64,000 bases of DNA, taken from WHSW01 sp963742205. Its GTDB lineage: Bacteria > Actinomycetota > Thermoleophilia > Solirubrobacterales > 70-9. Location of the stretch: NCBI GenBank assembly GCA_963742205.1, contig CAVUKZ010000011.1, positions 62,001 to 126,000 of the forward strand, in the 5' to 3' direction. Numbering within the stretch: position 1 is the stretch's first letter; every line of letters begins with the position of its first letter. This document shows positions 51,432 to 59,797 of this stretch, piece after piece. Made by a program: the position numbers and the translations under genes. The notes beneath the pieces were generated by a model. The model was not told the DNA's origin. It saw only the letters and a program-made list of their open reading frames with translations, and did not search any database.

Positions 51432-52284
51432 CCGTCCCCCTGAAGAGGCCGCGCGGGCGCCAGGCGAGGATCGCGATCAGGAGGACGAAGGCGTATCCGT
51501 CCTGCCACTCGGGCCCGATCAGGTAGGCCGAGCCGTAGGTCTCGGCGAGGCCGAGGGTGAGGCCGACGATGACCGCTCCCGTGACGTTCCCGATCCCGCC
51601 CGCGAGCGCCACGGCCAGACCCTTGATCAAGAACGCGTTCCCAGTGAACGGCGTGAACGGGAACAGGATCCCCAACAGCACGCCCGCCACGCCGGCGAGG
51701 GCCGACCCGATCCAGAACGCGGTCGACGTCGTCCAGGCGGAGTTGACGCCCATCAGGCTCGCCACCTCGCTGTTCTCGGCGGTGGCCCGCATCCGGCTGC
51801 CCAGCCCGGTGCGCCTCAGCATCCAGATCAGACCGCCCACGATCGGGATACAGGCGGCGAGGATCAAGAGGCGCGCCTCGACCAGGACGAGGCCGCCGAC
51901 CTCGACGCTCCCGGTCAGCGGCGACTCGATCTGGCGCTGGGCGGGATCCCAGACCTCGACGATCAGCTGCTGGATCACGATCCCGAGCCCGACGGTGAGG
52001 ATGAACGTGGCCAGGTGATCGTGGGCGAGGCGCTTGAACATGCCCAGGTAGAGGGCGGTGCCCATGGTGCCCACCAGGACCGGCACGATCGCGAGCGCCA
52101 GCCACCACGGGCACCCGGCGCTGACCAGCGCGTAGCCGACGAACGAGCCGAGGATGGCGAACTGGCCCTGCGCGTAGTTCATCACCCGCGAGACGCCGAA
52201 CACGAGGGTCAGCCCGACGCCTACGAGGACGTAGACGCCGCCGATCGAGAGACCGTTGAACGTCTGCTGGAGGAACTCCGTCAT
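51421..52284 (-). CDS. livH: Branched-chain amino-acid type ABC permease (LivH)
   Basis: A 287-aa inner-membrane permease with about eight hydrophobic segments: FNGLSIGGVYVLVGVGLTLV, NYAQGQFAILGSFVGYALVS, FILTVGLGIVIQQLIVEVWD and ALAGVAGVLLGILFPFTPFT. The cytoplasmic coupling loop GLGSRMRATAENSEVASLMG, and later GLAVALAGGIGNVTGAVIVG, are hallmarks of LivH. It partners the LivM half of the downstream fusion. The ATG start lies just downstream of an intercistronic hairpin that separates it from the binding-protein gene. Confidence 0.95.
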   Translation of the reverse strand: MTEFLQQTFNGLSIGGVYVLVGVGLTLVFGVSRVMNYAQGQFAILGSFVGYALVSAGCPWWLALAIVPVLVGTMGTALYLGMFKRLAHDHLATFILTVGLGIVIQQLIVEVWDPAQRQIESPLTGSVEVGGLVLVEARLLILAACIPIVGGLIWMLRRTGLGSRMRATAENSEVASLMGVNSAWTTSTAFWIGSALAGVAGVLLGILFPFTPFTGNAFLIKGLAVALAGGIGNVTGAVIVGLTLGLAETYGSAYLIGPEWQDGYAFVLLIAILAWRPRGLFRGTVEI

Positions 52285-52292
52285 GACCCGCC

Positions 52293-52324
52293 TCGACGGC
52301 GGGGCCGCTCAGCCCCGCCGTCGA
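52293..52324 (-). promoter_or_regulatory. Intercistronic stem-loop flanked by direct repeats
   Basis: TCGACGGCGGGGC, 6-base loop, GCCCCGCCGTCGA: a perfect 13-bp stem between the binding-protein stop (52343) and the livH start (52284). An 11-base direct repeat, GTCATGACCCG, flanks it at 52280-52290 and 52327-52337. Likely lowers permease expression relative to the binding protein or stabilises the upstream message. Confidence 0.6.
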
Positions 52325-52342
52325 AGGTCATGACCCGTCGAC

Positions 52343-53581
52343 CTACTGGGCCTCGCAGGTTCCACCGCGACAGATGTAGGTGTCGCTCGGCTTTTCCGCT
52401 TCCGGACCGGGGAACCGGTACACGGTGATCTCGTCGCCCTTGACCACGTCGAGGATCGTCTCGCAGTCCACCGCCTGGCGCTCCGTCATCTCGCAGGTGC
52501 CGAACGGGCCGTCATAGGACTGCCCCGGCAGGGCCGCCGCGATCTTCGCGGAGTCCGTGGTCGTGCCCGCCTGCTCCATCGCCTGCTTGAGCATGTAGGT
52601 GACGTAATACATGTTGATCGCCGCGCCGGGGTTGCCCGCGGGCTGCTGGTCGCCGAAGATCTCCTCCGGGTGGTAGTCCGGGATCGTCGCGTTGGGTGAG
52701 AAGGTCGGGCTGAAGTTCGAGATGAAGACGGTCATCTTCTCGATCCCGGGAACCTTCTGGATCTGATCGGGCGTCGCGACGTCGTTGAGCGCGTACGGGG
52801 CGACGCCCAGCTGCACCGCCTGCTGGAGGATCGCGGTCGCCTGTTCCGAGGTCTGCTCGGCGATCAGCAGGTCCGGCTGCTCCTGCTTGAACTGGGTCAG
52901 GACGGAGGTGAAGTCCGTGCCGCCGACGGGGTACGTCTCGTTGCCGACCACCGTCAGACCCGCCTTCTTCGCCGCGGCATCGTACGCGGCCGCCGTGCCC
53001 TGTCCCTGCTCGTCGTTGGGAGCCAGGATGGCGACCGTCTTGATGTCCGGCGCCGCCGCGATGACCTGGCGCATGTTGATCTCGTAGAGCTCGGCCAGGA
53101 AGACCGTCGGCGAGAACAGCAGCGGGTTGCCCGCGGGGTCCTGCAGCAGCTGCAGCTGCAGGTCGAAAGCCGGGGTGAGGGTGATGACGTCGTTCTCCTT
53201 GAAGACCTCGTAGGAGGGCTTACCGCCCAGGTCGGGGCCGAGCGCGGCGATCGCGCCCGCGTCGACCACGTCGCGCGCCGAGCTCACGATCGCGCTCGGG
53301 TCGCTGCGGTTGTCCTTCTTGACGATCGCGAGGTCGGAGGAGGTATCGCCGACCTCGATCCCGCCGGCCGCATTGATGTCGTCGGCAGCGAGCTCCATCC
53401 CCTGCACGGCGGGCAGGCCGTAGATCTGAAGGCTCCCGGAGAGCTCCGTGTTCGCCCCGAAGGTGACGGTGTCGCCCCCGGACGAGTCACTCGTGTCCCC
53501 GCCACCGCACGCCGCGACTCCAACCGCGGCGGCGGCACAGGCCAGGCCGGCCGCAATCTTGCGACCCATATCCCGATTCAT
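52343..53581 (-). CDS. ABC transporter substrate-binding lipoprotein (Liv type)
   Basis: A 412-aa periplasmic-binding-protein fold type I lipoprotein. The signal peptide ends with the lipobox VGVAAC (cysteine near residue 25). The mature domain has VTFGANTELSGSLQIYGLPA, GMELAADDINAAGGIEV, KKDNRSDPSAIVSSARDVVD, AALGPDLGGKPSYEVFKEND, TVAILAPNDEQGQGTAAAYD and DLLIAEQTSEQATAIL. These are typical of Leu/Ile/Val-binding proteins, a family that also binds amides, urea and aromatic acids. Extra cysteines near the C-terminus (FGTCEM, QAVDCET, YICRGGTC) may form disulfides. First gene of the Liv operon; AGAGGGG precedes the ATG. In this setting the ligand may be the ring compound degraded nearby. Confidence 0.94.
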   Translation of the reverse strand: MNRDMGRKIAAGLACAAAAVGVAACGGGDTSDSSGGDTVTFGANTELSGSLQIYGLPAVQGMELAADDINAAGGIEVGDTSSDLAIVKKDNRSDPSAIVSSARDVVDAGAIAALGPDLGGKPSYEVFKENDVITLTPAFDLQLQLLQDPAGNPLLFSPTVFLAELYEINMRQVIAAAPDIKTVAILAPNDEQGQGTAAAYDAAAKKAGLTVVGNETYPVGGTDFTSVLTQFKQEQPDLLIAEQTSEQATAILQQAVQLGVAPYALNDVATPDQIQKVPGIEKMTVFISNFSPTFSPNATIPDYHPEEIFGDQQPAGNPGAAINMYYVTYMLKQAMEQAGTTTDSAKIAAALPGQSYDGPFGTCEMTERQAVDCETILDVVKGDEITVYRFPGPEAEKPSDTYICRGGTCEAQ

Positions 53582-53612
53582 CCTTGTTCCCCTCTCTCGC
53601 AGAATGGTTCGG

Positions 53613-54512
53613 CTACGGCTTCTCGGCGACCCAGACGAGCGCGCCCGGCTGTCCGGCGAGCGCGTCGATGTGCGAGGCCGCGAACGGGTTCTCCTCCCCC
53701 GGCTCGGCCTCGGGGTTCCAGACGGCGTGCTCCTCGGTCAGCACCGGCTCGTGGCACTCGCGAGCGATCAGACCGGCCTGCTCAAACGCCGCAACGTAGG
53801 AGCCGACCGGGTGCGGGAACTCGGGAACCTGCCACCCGTTGCCCTCGGCGTCGAACACGGGCGCACGCCATCCGAGGATCCCGGTGATGAACGGGTGAGG
53901 CGCCGAGATCGCGACCCGGCCACCCGACTGCAACACCCGGGCGAGCTCCGCGACACCGGCCTCGAGCTCGGGGAGGTGCCCGAAGGCGAGGCCGCACGTG
54001 ACGGACCGGTAGCTGGAGTCCTCGACGGGGAGACTGGCGATGTCGCCCTGGAGGAACTCGATGTTGGGCAGCTTCTGTCTGGCGTGCGAGAGCATCCCCT
54101 CGTTCGCGTCGACGCCGACCACCTCGTGGCCGGCCTCCGCGATGTAGGCCGTGTGGCGGCCGGTGCCGCAGGCGACGTCGAGCACGGGTCCATCGGGGAG
54201 CCCGTCGATGAACGCGCGCATCACGGGTCCCTCGAGGGCCTGGATCGGGTCCGGGTCCGGATCGGTGGGGTGATCGTAGGTCTCCGACCAGGTCGTATAG
54301 CCCTGGTCCAAATCGGCGTCGGGCAGGTCGCGTGGCGTCGACAGCGGCTCCTGCTCGTAGCCGGCGAGGATCCCGCCGATCTCGCCGCGGCGGCCCTCCA
54401 TACGGTCGAACTGGGCGCGCTGTGACTCGCGCAGGATCGCCAGCCCCTCGATGCCCAGTAGGTAATCGCCAAGGCGAAAGTGGCTCGCCGTGTCCGTCTC
54501 GCTCGTTCCCAT
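53613..54512 (-). CDS. Class I SAM-dependent methyltransferase
   Basis: A 299-aa methyltransferase. The ATG at 54510-54512 has GGAGGAG 6 bases upstream. An N-terminal helical part (FRLGDYLLGIEGLAILRESQ) precedes the Rossmann core: motif I GPVLDVACGTGRHTAYIAEA, the acidic residue in HEVVGVDANEGMLSHARQKL, NIEFLQGDIASLPVEDSSYR, TCGLAFGHLPELEAGVAELA and LQSGGRVAISAPHPFITGIL. It resembles UbiE/type-11 small-molecule methyltransferases. It lies between the Liv operon and the TetR gene on the same strand, with its own AT-rich palindromic promoter. It may act on the pathway substrate. Confidence 0.88.
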   Translation of the reverse strand: MGTSETDTASHFRLGDYLLGIEGLAILRESQRAQFDRMEGRRGEIGGILAGYEQEPLSTPRDLPDADLDQGYTTWSETYDHPTDPDPDPIQALEGPVMRAFIDGLPDGPVLDVACGTGRHTAYIAEAGHEVVGVDANEGMLSHARQKLPNIEFLQGDIASLPVEDSSYRSVTCGLAFGHLPELEAGVAELARVLQSGGRVAISAPHPFITGILGWRAPVFDAEGNGWQVPEFPHPVGSYVAAFEQAGLIARECHEPVLTEEHAVWNPEAEPGEENPFAASHIDALAGQPGALVWVAEKP

Positions 54513-54553
54513 GCACTCTCCTCCGTGAGTCAATCGCAGGCTCGCGATTGAAA

Positions 54554-54579
54554 TATATCTCAGGATGCGTGGAGATATA
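54554..54579 (-). promoter_or_regulatory. AT-rich inverted repeat before the methyltransferase gene
   Basis: TATATCTC at 54554-54561 and its exact complement GAGATATA at 54572-54579, 10-base spacer, in the 87-base gap before the methyltransferase start. Both halves resemble the TATATC elements at 39.9 and 47.7 kb. Operator and -10 roles are both possible. Confidence 0.5.
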
Positions 54580-54599
54580 CTACGGCAGGAGGGCGGGTG

Positions 54600-55157
54600 T
54601 CAAGAAGCGTCGCGGCGAAGGCCGCTCCCCATCGCCAGCGCCAGCACCTCGGTGGTGCTCGCGCGGTCCGGGACCTCGTCCGTGAGCAGGGCCTGGAGCC
54701 CGAGCCCGTCCAGGGTCGCCACGAGCGCTCGGGTCGCGATCTCATCCGCGCCCAGGCGCCGGGCCGCGTCTTCGACCGAGGACATCCAGCGATACGCCTC
54801 GGGCCGCAGCGCCGGCCGCCGGGCGGCCAGCAGGTAGAGCTCGTAGGTGGCGACGAAGCGGGCCCGGTGCTCGACGATGTGATCGACGAGGAGCTCGGCG
54901 AGCCCGTCGACGTCCTCAACCGCTTCAACCGCCTGGATCGAGGCCTCGTTGGCCGAGATCAGCGCCGCGAGCAGCAGGTCGTCGATGGTCGCGAAGTGAT
55001 GGATCGCGGCGCTCGGCGAGACGTCCGCGACCCTGGCGATCGATCGGTGCGAAACGCCGCCAACGCCGTCGCGCTCGACGACGGTCAACGTGGCGTCGAT
55101 CAGCTCGGCGCGCCGGCGCTCGCCCCGGACGAGTCGCTGATCGACGGTCTCGCTCAA
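54600..55157 (-). CDS. TetR family transcriptional regulator
   Basis: A 185-aa TetR-type repressor. The TTG at 55155-55157 overlaps the previous stop (TTGA) and starts LSETVDQRLVRGERRRAELI; the long frame upstream lies within the previous gene. The N-terminal DNA-binding domain has ELIDATLTVVERDGVGGVSH and the helix-turn-helix SIARVADVSPSAAIHHF. The C-terminal ligand domain (ALISANEASIQAVEAVEDVD, FVATYELYLLAARRPALRPE) has no assignable ligand. It is the last gene of the HyuA-to-Rieske operon and so probably regulates it, perhaps through the AT-rich repeat just downstream. Confidence 0.88.
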   Translation of the reverse strand: MSETVDQRLVRGERRRAELIDATLTVVERDGVGGVSHRSIARVADVSPSAAIHHFATIDDLLLAALISANEASIQAVEAVEDVDGLAELLVDHIVEHRARFVATYELYLLAARRPALRPEAYRWMSSVEDAARRLGADEIATRALVATLDGLGLQALLTDEVPDRASTTEVLALAMGSGLRRDAS

Positions 55158-55762
55158 GCCGTGGCGATGTTCGGCTCGATCACGAACTCCTGGGGCTGTC
55201 CGGTGGCGTAGCGGTAGGACTCCTCCACCAGCGACCAGATCACCTCCATCTCCTCCTCGTTGCGCGGCGAGTAGAGCATCATCGAGTTGGCCGGGGCATC
55301 GCCCATCCAGACGACGGTGTGGATCCGGCCCCAGCCGGCGCTGATCGCCAGCACCGCCAGCTCGTGCGGCATCTGGAGATGCCACGAGCTGTCCGGGCGC
55401 GGGTGGATATGCGCGAACTCCGTCTCGATGATCAGCGAGTCCTCCGGCCCCTTGAGCAGGTCGCGCTCGAGGAAGAACGCGCGCGCGCCCTTGACCGAGA
55501 TCAGGCTGTCGTCCTCGGTGACGCCGGGCAGCTCGTTGGCGCGCCGGACGAGCTCGTCCCACAGCCCCTCGGCCCCGAGCTGGTCGAGCTGCTCCTGGGG
55601 CTCTGAGGTCGTGATCGTGGGCTCGGGCCCGGGGCGGGTCGGGAAGATCCGCCGGTGATGGTCGTAGCCGTCGTGCTGCAGCTCGTAGTCGTTTGTGGGC
55701 GGCTTGGATCCCAGGCCATCCAGGCTCACCTCCGGGACCGCGTCAGGCATCTGCTTGGGCAT
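55154..55762 (-). CDS. Luciferase-domain (DUF5519-like) protein
   Basis: A 202-aa cytoplasmic protein. A central block (ISVKGARAFFLERDLLKGPE, IETEFAHIHPRPDSSWHLQM, PHELAVLAISAGWGRIHTVV) matches the pattern I recall for the 'luciferase domain' family, where a histidine-rich E-F-A-H-I-H-P strand and G-W-G-R-x-H are conserved, and then NSMMLYSPRNEEEMEVIWSL. Those proteins are not bacterial luciferases and their biochemical role is unknown. The conserved histidines could bind metal. It sits between the Rieske genes and the TetR gene. The domain assignment is from memory and moderate. Confidence 0.6.
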   Translation of the reverse strand: MPKQMPDAVPEVSLDGLGSKPPTNDYELQHDGYDHHRRIFPTRPGPEPTITTSEPQEQLDQLGAEGLWDELVRRANELPGVTEDDSLISVKGARAFFLERDLLKGPEDSLIIETEFAHIHPRPDSSWHLQMPHELAVLAISAGWGRIHTVVWMGDAPANSMMLYSPRNEEEMEVIWSLVEESYRYATGQPQEFVIEPNIATA

Positions 55763-55786
55763 CGCCTCTCCTTCCTTTCGTGGTTC

Positions 55787-56029
55787 TCAGTGCGAATGGG
55801 CCGGTGGGTCCTCGAGCAGGCGGGTGAACGACTCCGGGTCCAGGCCGCTGATCGCCTCGAGCTCCATCGGGTCGAGTCGGATCAGCGTGTCGCGGCGCGG
55901 CGAGCGGATCTCGAGTCGCGCGCCGTTGCGCGTGTGGACCTTCCGAACGTGCACGTAGGCAAACTCGTTCGCGATCTCGGTCGCCTCCTCGCCGCGGAGC
56001 TCCCGCTCGTCGGTGTCGCGCTCGGCCAC
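55787..56029 (-). CDS. 80-aa small protein downstream of the Rieske oxygenase
   Basis: The GTG at 56027-56029 lies 2 bases after the Rieske alpha stop. The sequence has an acidic N-terminus (VAERDTDERELRGEEATEIA), a basic beta segment (NEFAYVHVRKVHTRNGARLE) and an Ile/Leu-rich end (IRLDPMELEAISGLDPESFT). Similar short proteins accompany actinobacterial Rieske oxygenases and are sometimes labelled dihydrodiol dehydrogenase, but 80 residues cannot hold a dehydrogenase fold. A chaperone or accessory-subunit role is a guess. Confidence 0.7.
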   Translation of the reverse strand: MAERDTDERELRGEEATEIANEFAYVHVRKVHTRNGARLEIRSPRRDTLIRLDPMELEAISGLDPESFTRLLEDPPAHSH

Positions 56030-56031
56030 GC

Positions 56032-57438
56032 TCAGCCTGCTCCGTCGTTCTGGCGCTCGGGCGTCATCGCGGGCGGGTAGGCGTCCGCCCGCATGAAGTC
56101 CAGCCAGCGCCGGTGAAAGCCCCGCTGCGCGCCCTCCTCGAGGGAGGGGAAGTGCGCGACGCCCGGGCCCGGATAGTGGTCGACGAGCCGCGAGCTCGCC
56201 GCGCCCCGCAGGCCCATCGTGTAGTCGAGCTCGAGCCCCATCTTCCGGGTGAACGCGGACCCGGCCGAGCGGGCGATCGAGATCCACGGGTCGGAGTCGT
56301 CCTGCTCGAACGTTCCGCCGGCGGTGAAGGTACCCATCGCGGTCAGGTAGGTGTCCTGGCGGAACTGATCCGAGACGCCCTTCGGGCAGAGGGTCCACGC
56401 CCACGACACCATCTCGCCCGGTCCGCTCGGCTCGAACACCTTCACGCCCATGATCGGCAGGGGATCGCGGTCGCGGAGGAACTGAAACGGAAACGAGACG
56501 AACCCGAAGTTGGGGAACATCACTCCGACGAACCCGAGGCATCGCTGCGCGAACTCGTAGTGCTCGGCGCCCTGCCGCTCGGGTGAAAAGCGGGCACTGA
56601 CCTCGTCCGGATAGCCGAAGAAGCCCGGCGCCGGCGTTCCCGGGGGGACGACGACAGGGGCGATGTGGTGCCCGTTGCCGAGCTTGACGTGGTAGCCCGA
56701 TAGCCACTCGGAGGCGTCGGCCTCCGCGCCATCAGGCGCCGGCATGATCCCCAGTTCGATCGTGGAGCGATGCAGGTACATCGTGTGGTAGTCGTCGCCG
56801 GAGATGTTCTCGGCGGCGCTCTTCCAGTCGGCCTGGATGACCACGCGCTGCGGCTCGCCGATCACCTCCCAGCCCTCTTCGCACTGCCCCCAGGCCATGT
56901 CGAAGTGCCACTTCAGGTCGCCGAGGTATTCCGCGAGCGTCGGCGCCTCGGGGTCGAGGGAGGCGAAGACGAACCCGTGCAGGCTCTCGACGTGGGGCGC
57001 GGCGAGCAGGCCCATCCTCGCCTTGTCGAGGTCCTTGCCGTAGGCGTCCTTGAGGAACGGAGCGCCGACGAGCGCGCCCGTGTTCTTGTAGGTCCAGCCG
57101 TGGTAGGGGCAGCGGAAGAGCGCGGCGTTGCCCCGCTCGGCCCGGCAGACCGTCGCGCCGCGGTGCCGGCAGGCGTCGAAGAGGACCCGGACCTCGCCGT
57201 CCTCGCCACGGGCGAACACGAACTGGTCGCGGCCGATCCGCCGCTGCGCGTAGTCACCCCGGGCGGGAATCTCGGACTCGTGGCCGATGAACACCCAGGC
57301 CCGCGTGAAGATCCGGTCGAGCTCGAGCTCGTGGAGCTCGGTGTCGTTGAAGGCTCGAAACGGCACCCGTCCGGCGCCGAGGGCGGACTCGAACTGGTCG
57401 AGGAAGCGGTCGATTTCGGGCTTGGTCGCGTACATCAT
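56032..57438 (-). CDS. Rieske ring-hydroxylating dioxygenase, alpha subunit
   Basis: A 468-aa oxygenase large subunit that would add oxygen to an aromatic or heteroaromatic ring. The Rieske [2Fe-2S] ligands are in LFDACRHRGATVCRAERGNA and ALFRCPYHGWTYKNTGALVG (C-x-H and C-x-x-H). The mononuclear iron site is in KSAAENISGDDYHTMYLHRS, with two histidines and the bridging aspartate. The N-terminal WVFIGHESEIPARGDY is typical. No ferredoxin or reductase gene is nearby, so electrons must come from elsewhere. Tandem ATGs; the second (57435) has the better spaced GGAGG. Coupled with the beta subunit just upstream (8 bases). Confidence 0.93.
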   Translation of the reverse strand: MMYATKPEIDRFLDQFESALGAGRVPFRAFNDTELHELELDRIFTRAWVFIGHESEIPARGDYAQRRIGRDQFVFARGEDGEVRVLFDACRHRGATVCRAERGNAALFRCPYHGWTYKNTGALVGAPFLKDAYGKDLDKARMGLLAAPHVESLHGFVFASLDPEAPTLAEYLGDLKWHFDMAWGQCEEGWEVIGEPQRVVIQADWKSAAENISGDDYHTMYLHRSTIELGIMPAPDGAEADASEWLSGYHVKLGNGHHIAPVVVPPGTPAPGFFGYPDEVSARFSPERQGAEHYEFAQRCLGFVGVMFPNFGFVSFPFQFLRDRDPLPIMGVKVFEPSGPGEMVSWAWTLCPKGVSDQFRQDTYLTAMGTFTAGGTFEQDDSDPWISIARSAGSAFTRKMGLELDYTMGLRGAASSRLVDHYPGPGVAHFPSLEEGAQRGFHRRWLDFMRADAYPPAMTPERQNDGAG

Positions 57439-57446
57439 GGGCCTCC

Positions 57447-57995
57447 TCAGAGGAAGATGCCGAGGTTGGGGGTGTTGAGCATCGCGTGGTCGAGCAGCAC
57501 CAGGCGCCGCGCGAGCCGCAGCTCACCGCCGGCCTCGCGAAGGTCGTCCTCGCGCTCGGCGCTGAGCAGCTGCGGGCGCGTCTCGTCGAGGCGCTCCCGG
57601 TAGAGCAGCAGGTTGGACCGGACGCGGAGGTCGGCGGATCCGTCGACGGCGAAGACGCGGAAGTTGGTCACCAGCCTGCGGGTCCGCGAGGGCGGGTCCT
57701 CGGCCCAGGCGTAGTCGCCGGAGAGCCGCTCCACCCGCAGCGCGAGCGAGTCGTGGGTCTCACAGAGGTGGTAGCCCTCGGCGCTGAAGCCGGATCCCGC
57801 GGCGCGCTCGCGCGTGGCCCGGAGGGGAACCCGGTAGTCAATCTCCGGATGGAGCATCTCGAGCCAGTCGTCGACCCGGTTGTCGTCGAGCGCCGCCGCC
57901 TCGTCGACGAGAAACTCCACGCAGCGCCAGTACTCGGGCGAACCCGAGGCCACACGGGTGGCGCTTGGCTCGGCGGTGGCGTCGGGCGCCGTCAT
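57447..57995 (-). CDS. Rieske ring-hydroxylating dioxygenase, beta subunit
   Basis: A 182-aa small subunit of the NTF2/SnoaL-like fold: YWRCVEFLVDEAAALDDNRV, DDWLEMLHPEIDYRVPLRAT, RTRRLVTNFRVFAVDGSADL and RVRSNLLLYRERLDETRPQL, the W-L-x-x-L-x-P-x-I-x-Y block being diagnostic. It has no catalytic residues and is structural in alpha3beta3 oxygenases. Its ATG overlaps the HyuB stop (ATGA at 57992-57995). Having beta before alpha is less common than the reverse order. Confidence 0.92.
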   Translation of the reverse strand: MTAPDATAEPSATRVASGSPEYWRCVEFLVDEAAALDDNRVDDWLEMLHPEIDYRVPLRATRERAAGSGFSAEGYHLCETHDSLALRVERLSGDYAWAEDPPSRTRRLVTNFRVFAVDGSADLRVRSNLLLYRERLDETRPQLLSAEREDDLREAGGELRLARRLVLLDHAMLNTPNLGIFL

Positions 57996-59797
57996 TCGCC
58001 CAGCCCCACGGTCAACCGCGACTCGTCGATCACGATCGGGACGTCCTCGGACGGACCCGAGCGCAGCCGGGCCGTTGCCTCCGCGTCCACCTCGAGCGTC
58101 TCCGGGTCGAGCGCGACGCGATAGATGCGCTCCGCGGCCTCGACGCTTACGACCTCGTTGCGGACGTCGTCGCGCACCGCCTCCGGCTCGCGCTCCGCCG
58201 GGTCGCCGATCCCCGCGCCGCCCGAGCTGAGCTTGATCACGGTGTCCCCCTGCTCGAGCGCCTGCATCCGGTGCGGCTTCACCCGGATCAGCTCGTCGCC
58301 GCGCTGCACGAAGGTTCGGCTCGGCGGGCAGTCCCGCCCGCCCAGGACCCCCGCGGGGACCATCTCGTCGCCGTCGGAGCTACCGGTCGCCATGCGCGCG
58401 GGGCCACCGAGGTTCACCGCGCGCCAGTCGACGCCGCCGCCGCCGCGCCAGCGTCCGGCACCCATGAAGTCGGGGAGCACCTCGAGCTTCGTGACCTTCC
58501 ACGGAAACCGCACCTCGGCCTCCTCGACGTTGCCGCGCATCACCGAGCCGAGACAGCCGAACGAGGCGGGGCCGGTCGCGCCGTCGTAGCCGGCGACCGC
58601 CCCGGCGCTGCCGTCGTAGTCAAACGACGTCCGGACGTAGGGGCGGCCGTTGCGCGTGTCGGTGCCTGATGTGTAGTCGCCGCGGTGCTTGCCCCAGGGG
58701 GCGAGCGCCCGCTCGGGCCGCGCCTTGGACAGCGCCTCGGTGACCGACTCCGTGATCTGCTCGCCGACCGCGACCGGGCTGCCGCCGACGGTGGCCGGGT
58801 ACTCGCAGTTGAGCACCGAGCCTTTCGGGGCGACGACCGTGATCGGCCGCAGCGAGCCCTCGTTGTGGTAGTCGGCCAGCGCGGGGTCCATGAGCAGGAT
58901 CGCCGAGCCGACCGCGGTCCCGTAGGTCGCCGCCCACACCCGGTTGACGAACCCCGGGCGCTGGTCGTCGCTGGCGCTGAAGTCGAGCGTCAGCTCATCG
59001 CCGGAGATCGTCGCCTCGACCCGGACCCAGACCGGCTCGTCGAGCACGGTGCCGTCGTCGTCGGTGGCCGAGGCCCCGGTGTAGGTGCCGTCGGGGATCG
59101 ACTCGATCTCGGCGCGGACGGCGCGCTCGGTCCGCTCGATCATCTCGTCCACGCAGCCGAGCACGGTCTCGAGCCCGTAACGCCCGATCACCTCGTGGGT
59201 GCGGCGCTCGGCGAAGGCCGTGGTGGCGATCATCGCCTGGAAGTCGACCTCCATCTCCTCGCGGAAGCGGACGTTGTTGAAGATCAGCTCGAGCACGTCC
59301 GCGCGCTCCTCGCCGCCGGCGATGATCCGCGTCGGCGGGATGCACAGCCCCTCGGCGTGGATGTCGTAGGCGTTCGGGAAGTAGCCGCCTGGGAACGAGC
59401 CACCGGTGTCCATCATGTGCCCGCGACAGAGGGTGAAGAAGACGAGCTCGCCCTCCCAGAAGATCGGCCTGATGAAGCCCCAGTCCGGCAGGTGGGGGGC
59501 GTGCCCGCCGTGGTACGGATCGTTGGTGAGGATCACATCGCCCGGGTTGAGGTCGTCGCCGAACTGCTCGCGGATGTGCTCGATCGCGAACCGGGTGCCG
59601 AGGAACTGGTCGAGGAGGCCCTCGGGCATCGCCACGGTCGAGCCGTCGGCCTTCCACACTCCCACCGAGAGATCGTGCAGCTGGGACATCAGAAAGCTCT
59701 GCGCGGTGCGCTCCATCATGTGACGCATCTCGCGGCAGGTGGTCTGGAAGCTGTGCCAGACCGTCGCGATCGTGATCGGGTCGATGTCGCGGCTCAC
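57992..59797 (-). CDS. hyuB: Hydantoinase B / oxoprolinase family protein
   Basis: A 601-aa HyuB-type subunit. The GTG at 59795-59797 overlaps the HyuA stop (GTGA), chosen over a much longer open frame that is merely antiparallel shadow of the upstream coding. It begins SRDIDPITIATVWHSFQTTC and has EHIREQFGDDLNPGDVILTN, NDPYHGGHAPHLPDWGFIRP, FFTLCRGHMMDTGGSFPGGY, GDYTSGTDTRNGRPYVRTSF and SSGGAGIGDPAEREPEAVRD. With HyuA it forms ATP-dependent ring-opening hydrolases or carboxylases (N-methylhydantoinase, 5-oxoprolinase, caprolactamase, acetophenone carboxylase). The subfamily cannot be settled by eye. Confidence 0.92.
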   Translation of the reverse strand: MSRDIDPITIATVWHSFQTTCREMRHMMERTAQSFLMSQLHDLSVGVWKADGSTVAMPEGLLDQFLGTRFAIEHIREQFGDDLNPGDVILTNDPYHGGHAPHLPDWGFIRPIFWEGELVFFTLCRGHMMDTGGSFPGGYFPNAYDIHAEGLCIPPTRIIAGGEERADVLELIFNNVRFREEMEVDFQAMIATTAFAERRTHEVIGRYGLETVLGCVDEMIERTERAVRAEIESIPDGTYTGASATDDDGTVLDEPVWVRVEATISGDELTLDFSASDDQRPGFVNRVWAATYGTAVGSAILLMDPALADYHNEGSLRPITVVAPKGSVLNCEYPATVGGSPVAVGEQITESVTEALSKARPERALAPWGKHRGDYTSGTDTRNGRPYVRTSFDYDGSAGAVAGYDGATGPASFGCLGSVMRGNVEEAEVRFPWKVTKLEVLPDFMGAGRWRGGGGVDWRAVNLGGPARMATGSSDGDEMVPAGVLGGRDCPPSRTFVQRGDELIRVKPHRMQALEQGDTVIKLSSGGAGIGDPAEREPEAVRDDVRNEVVSVEAAERIYRVALDPETLEVDAEATARLRSGPSEDVPIVIDESRLTVGLGE

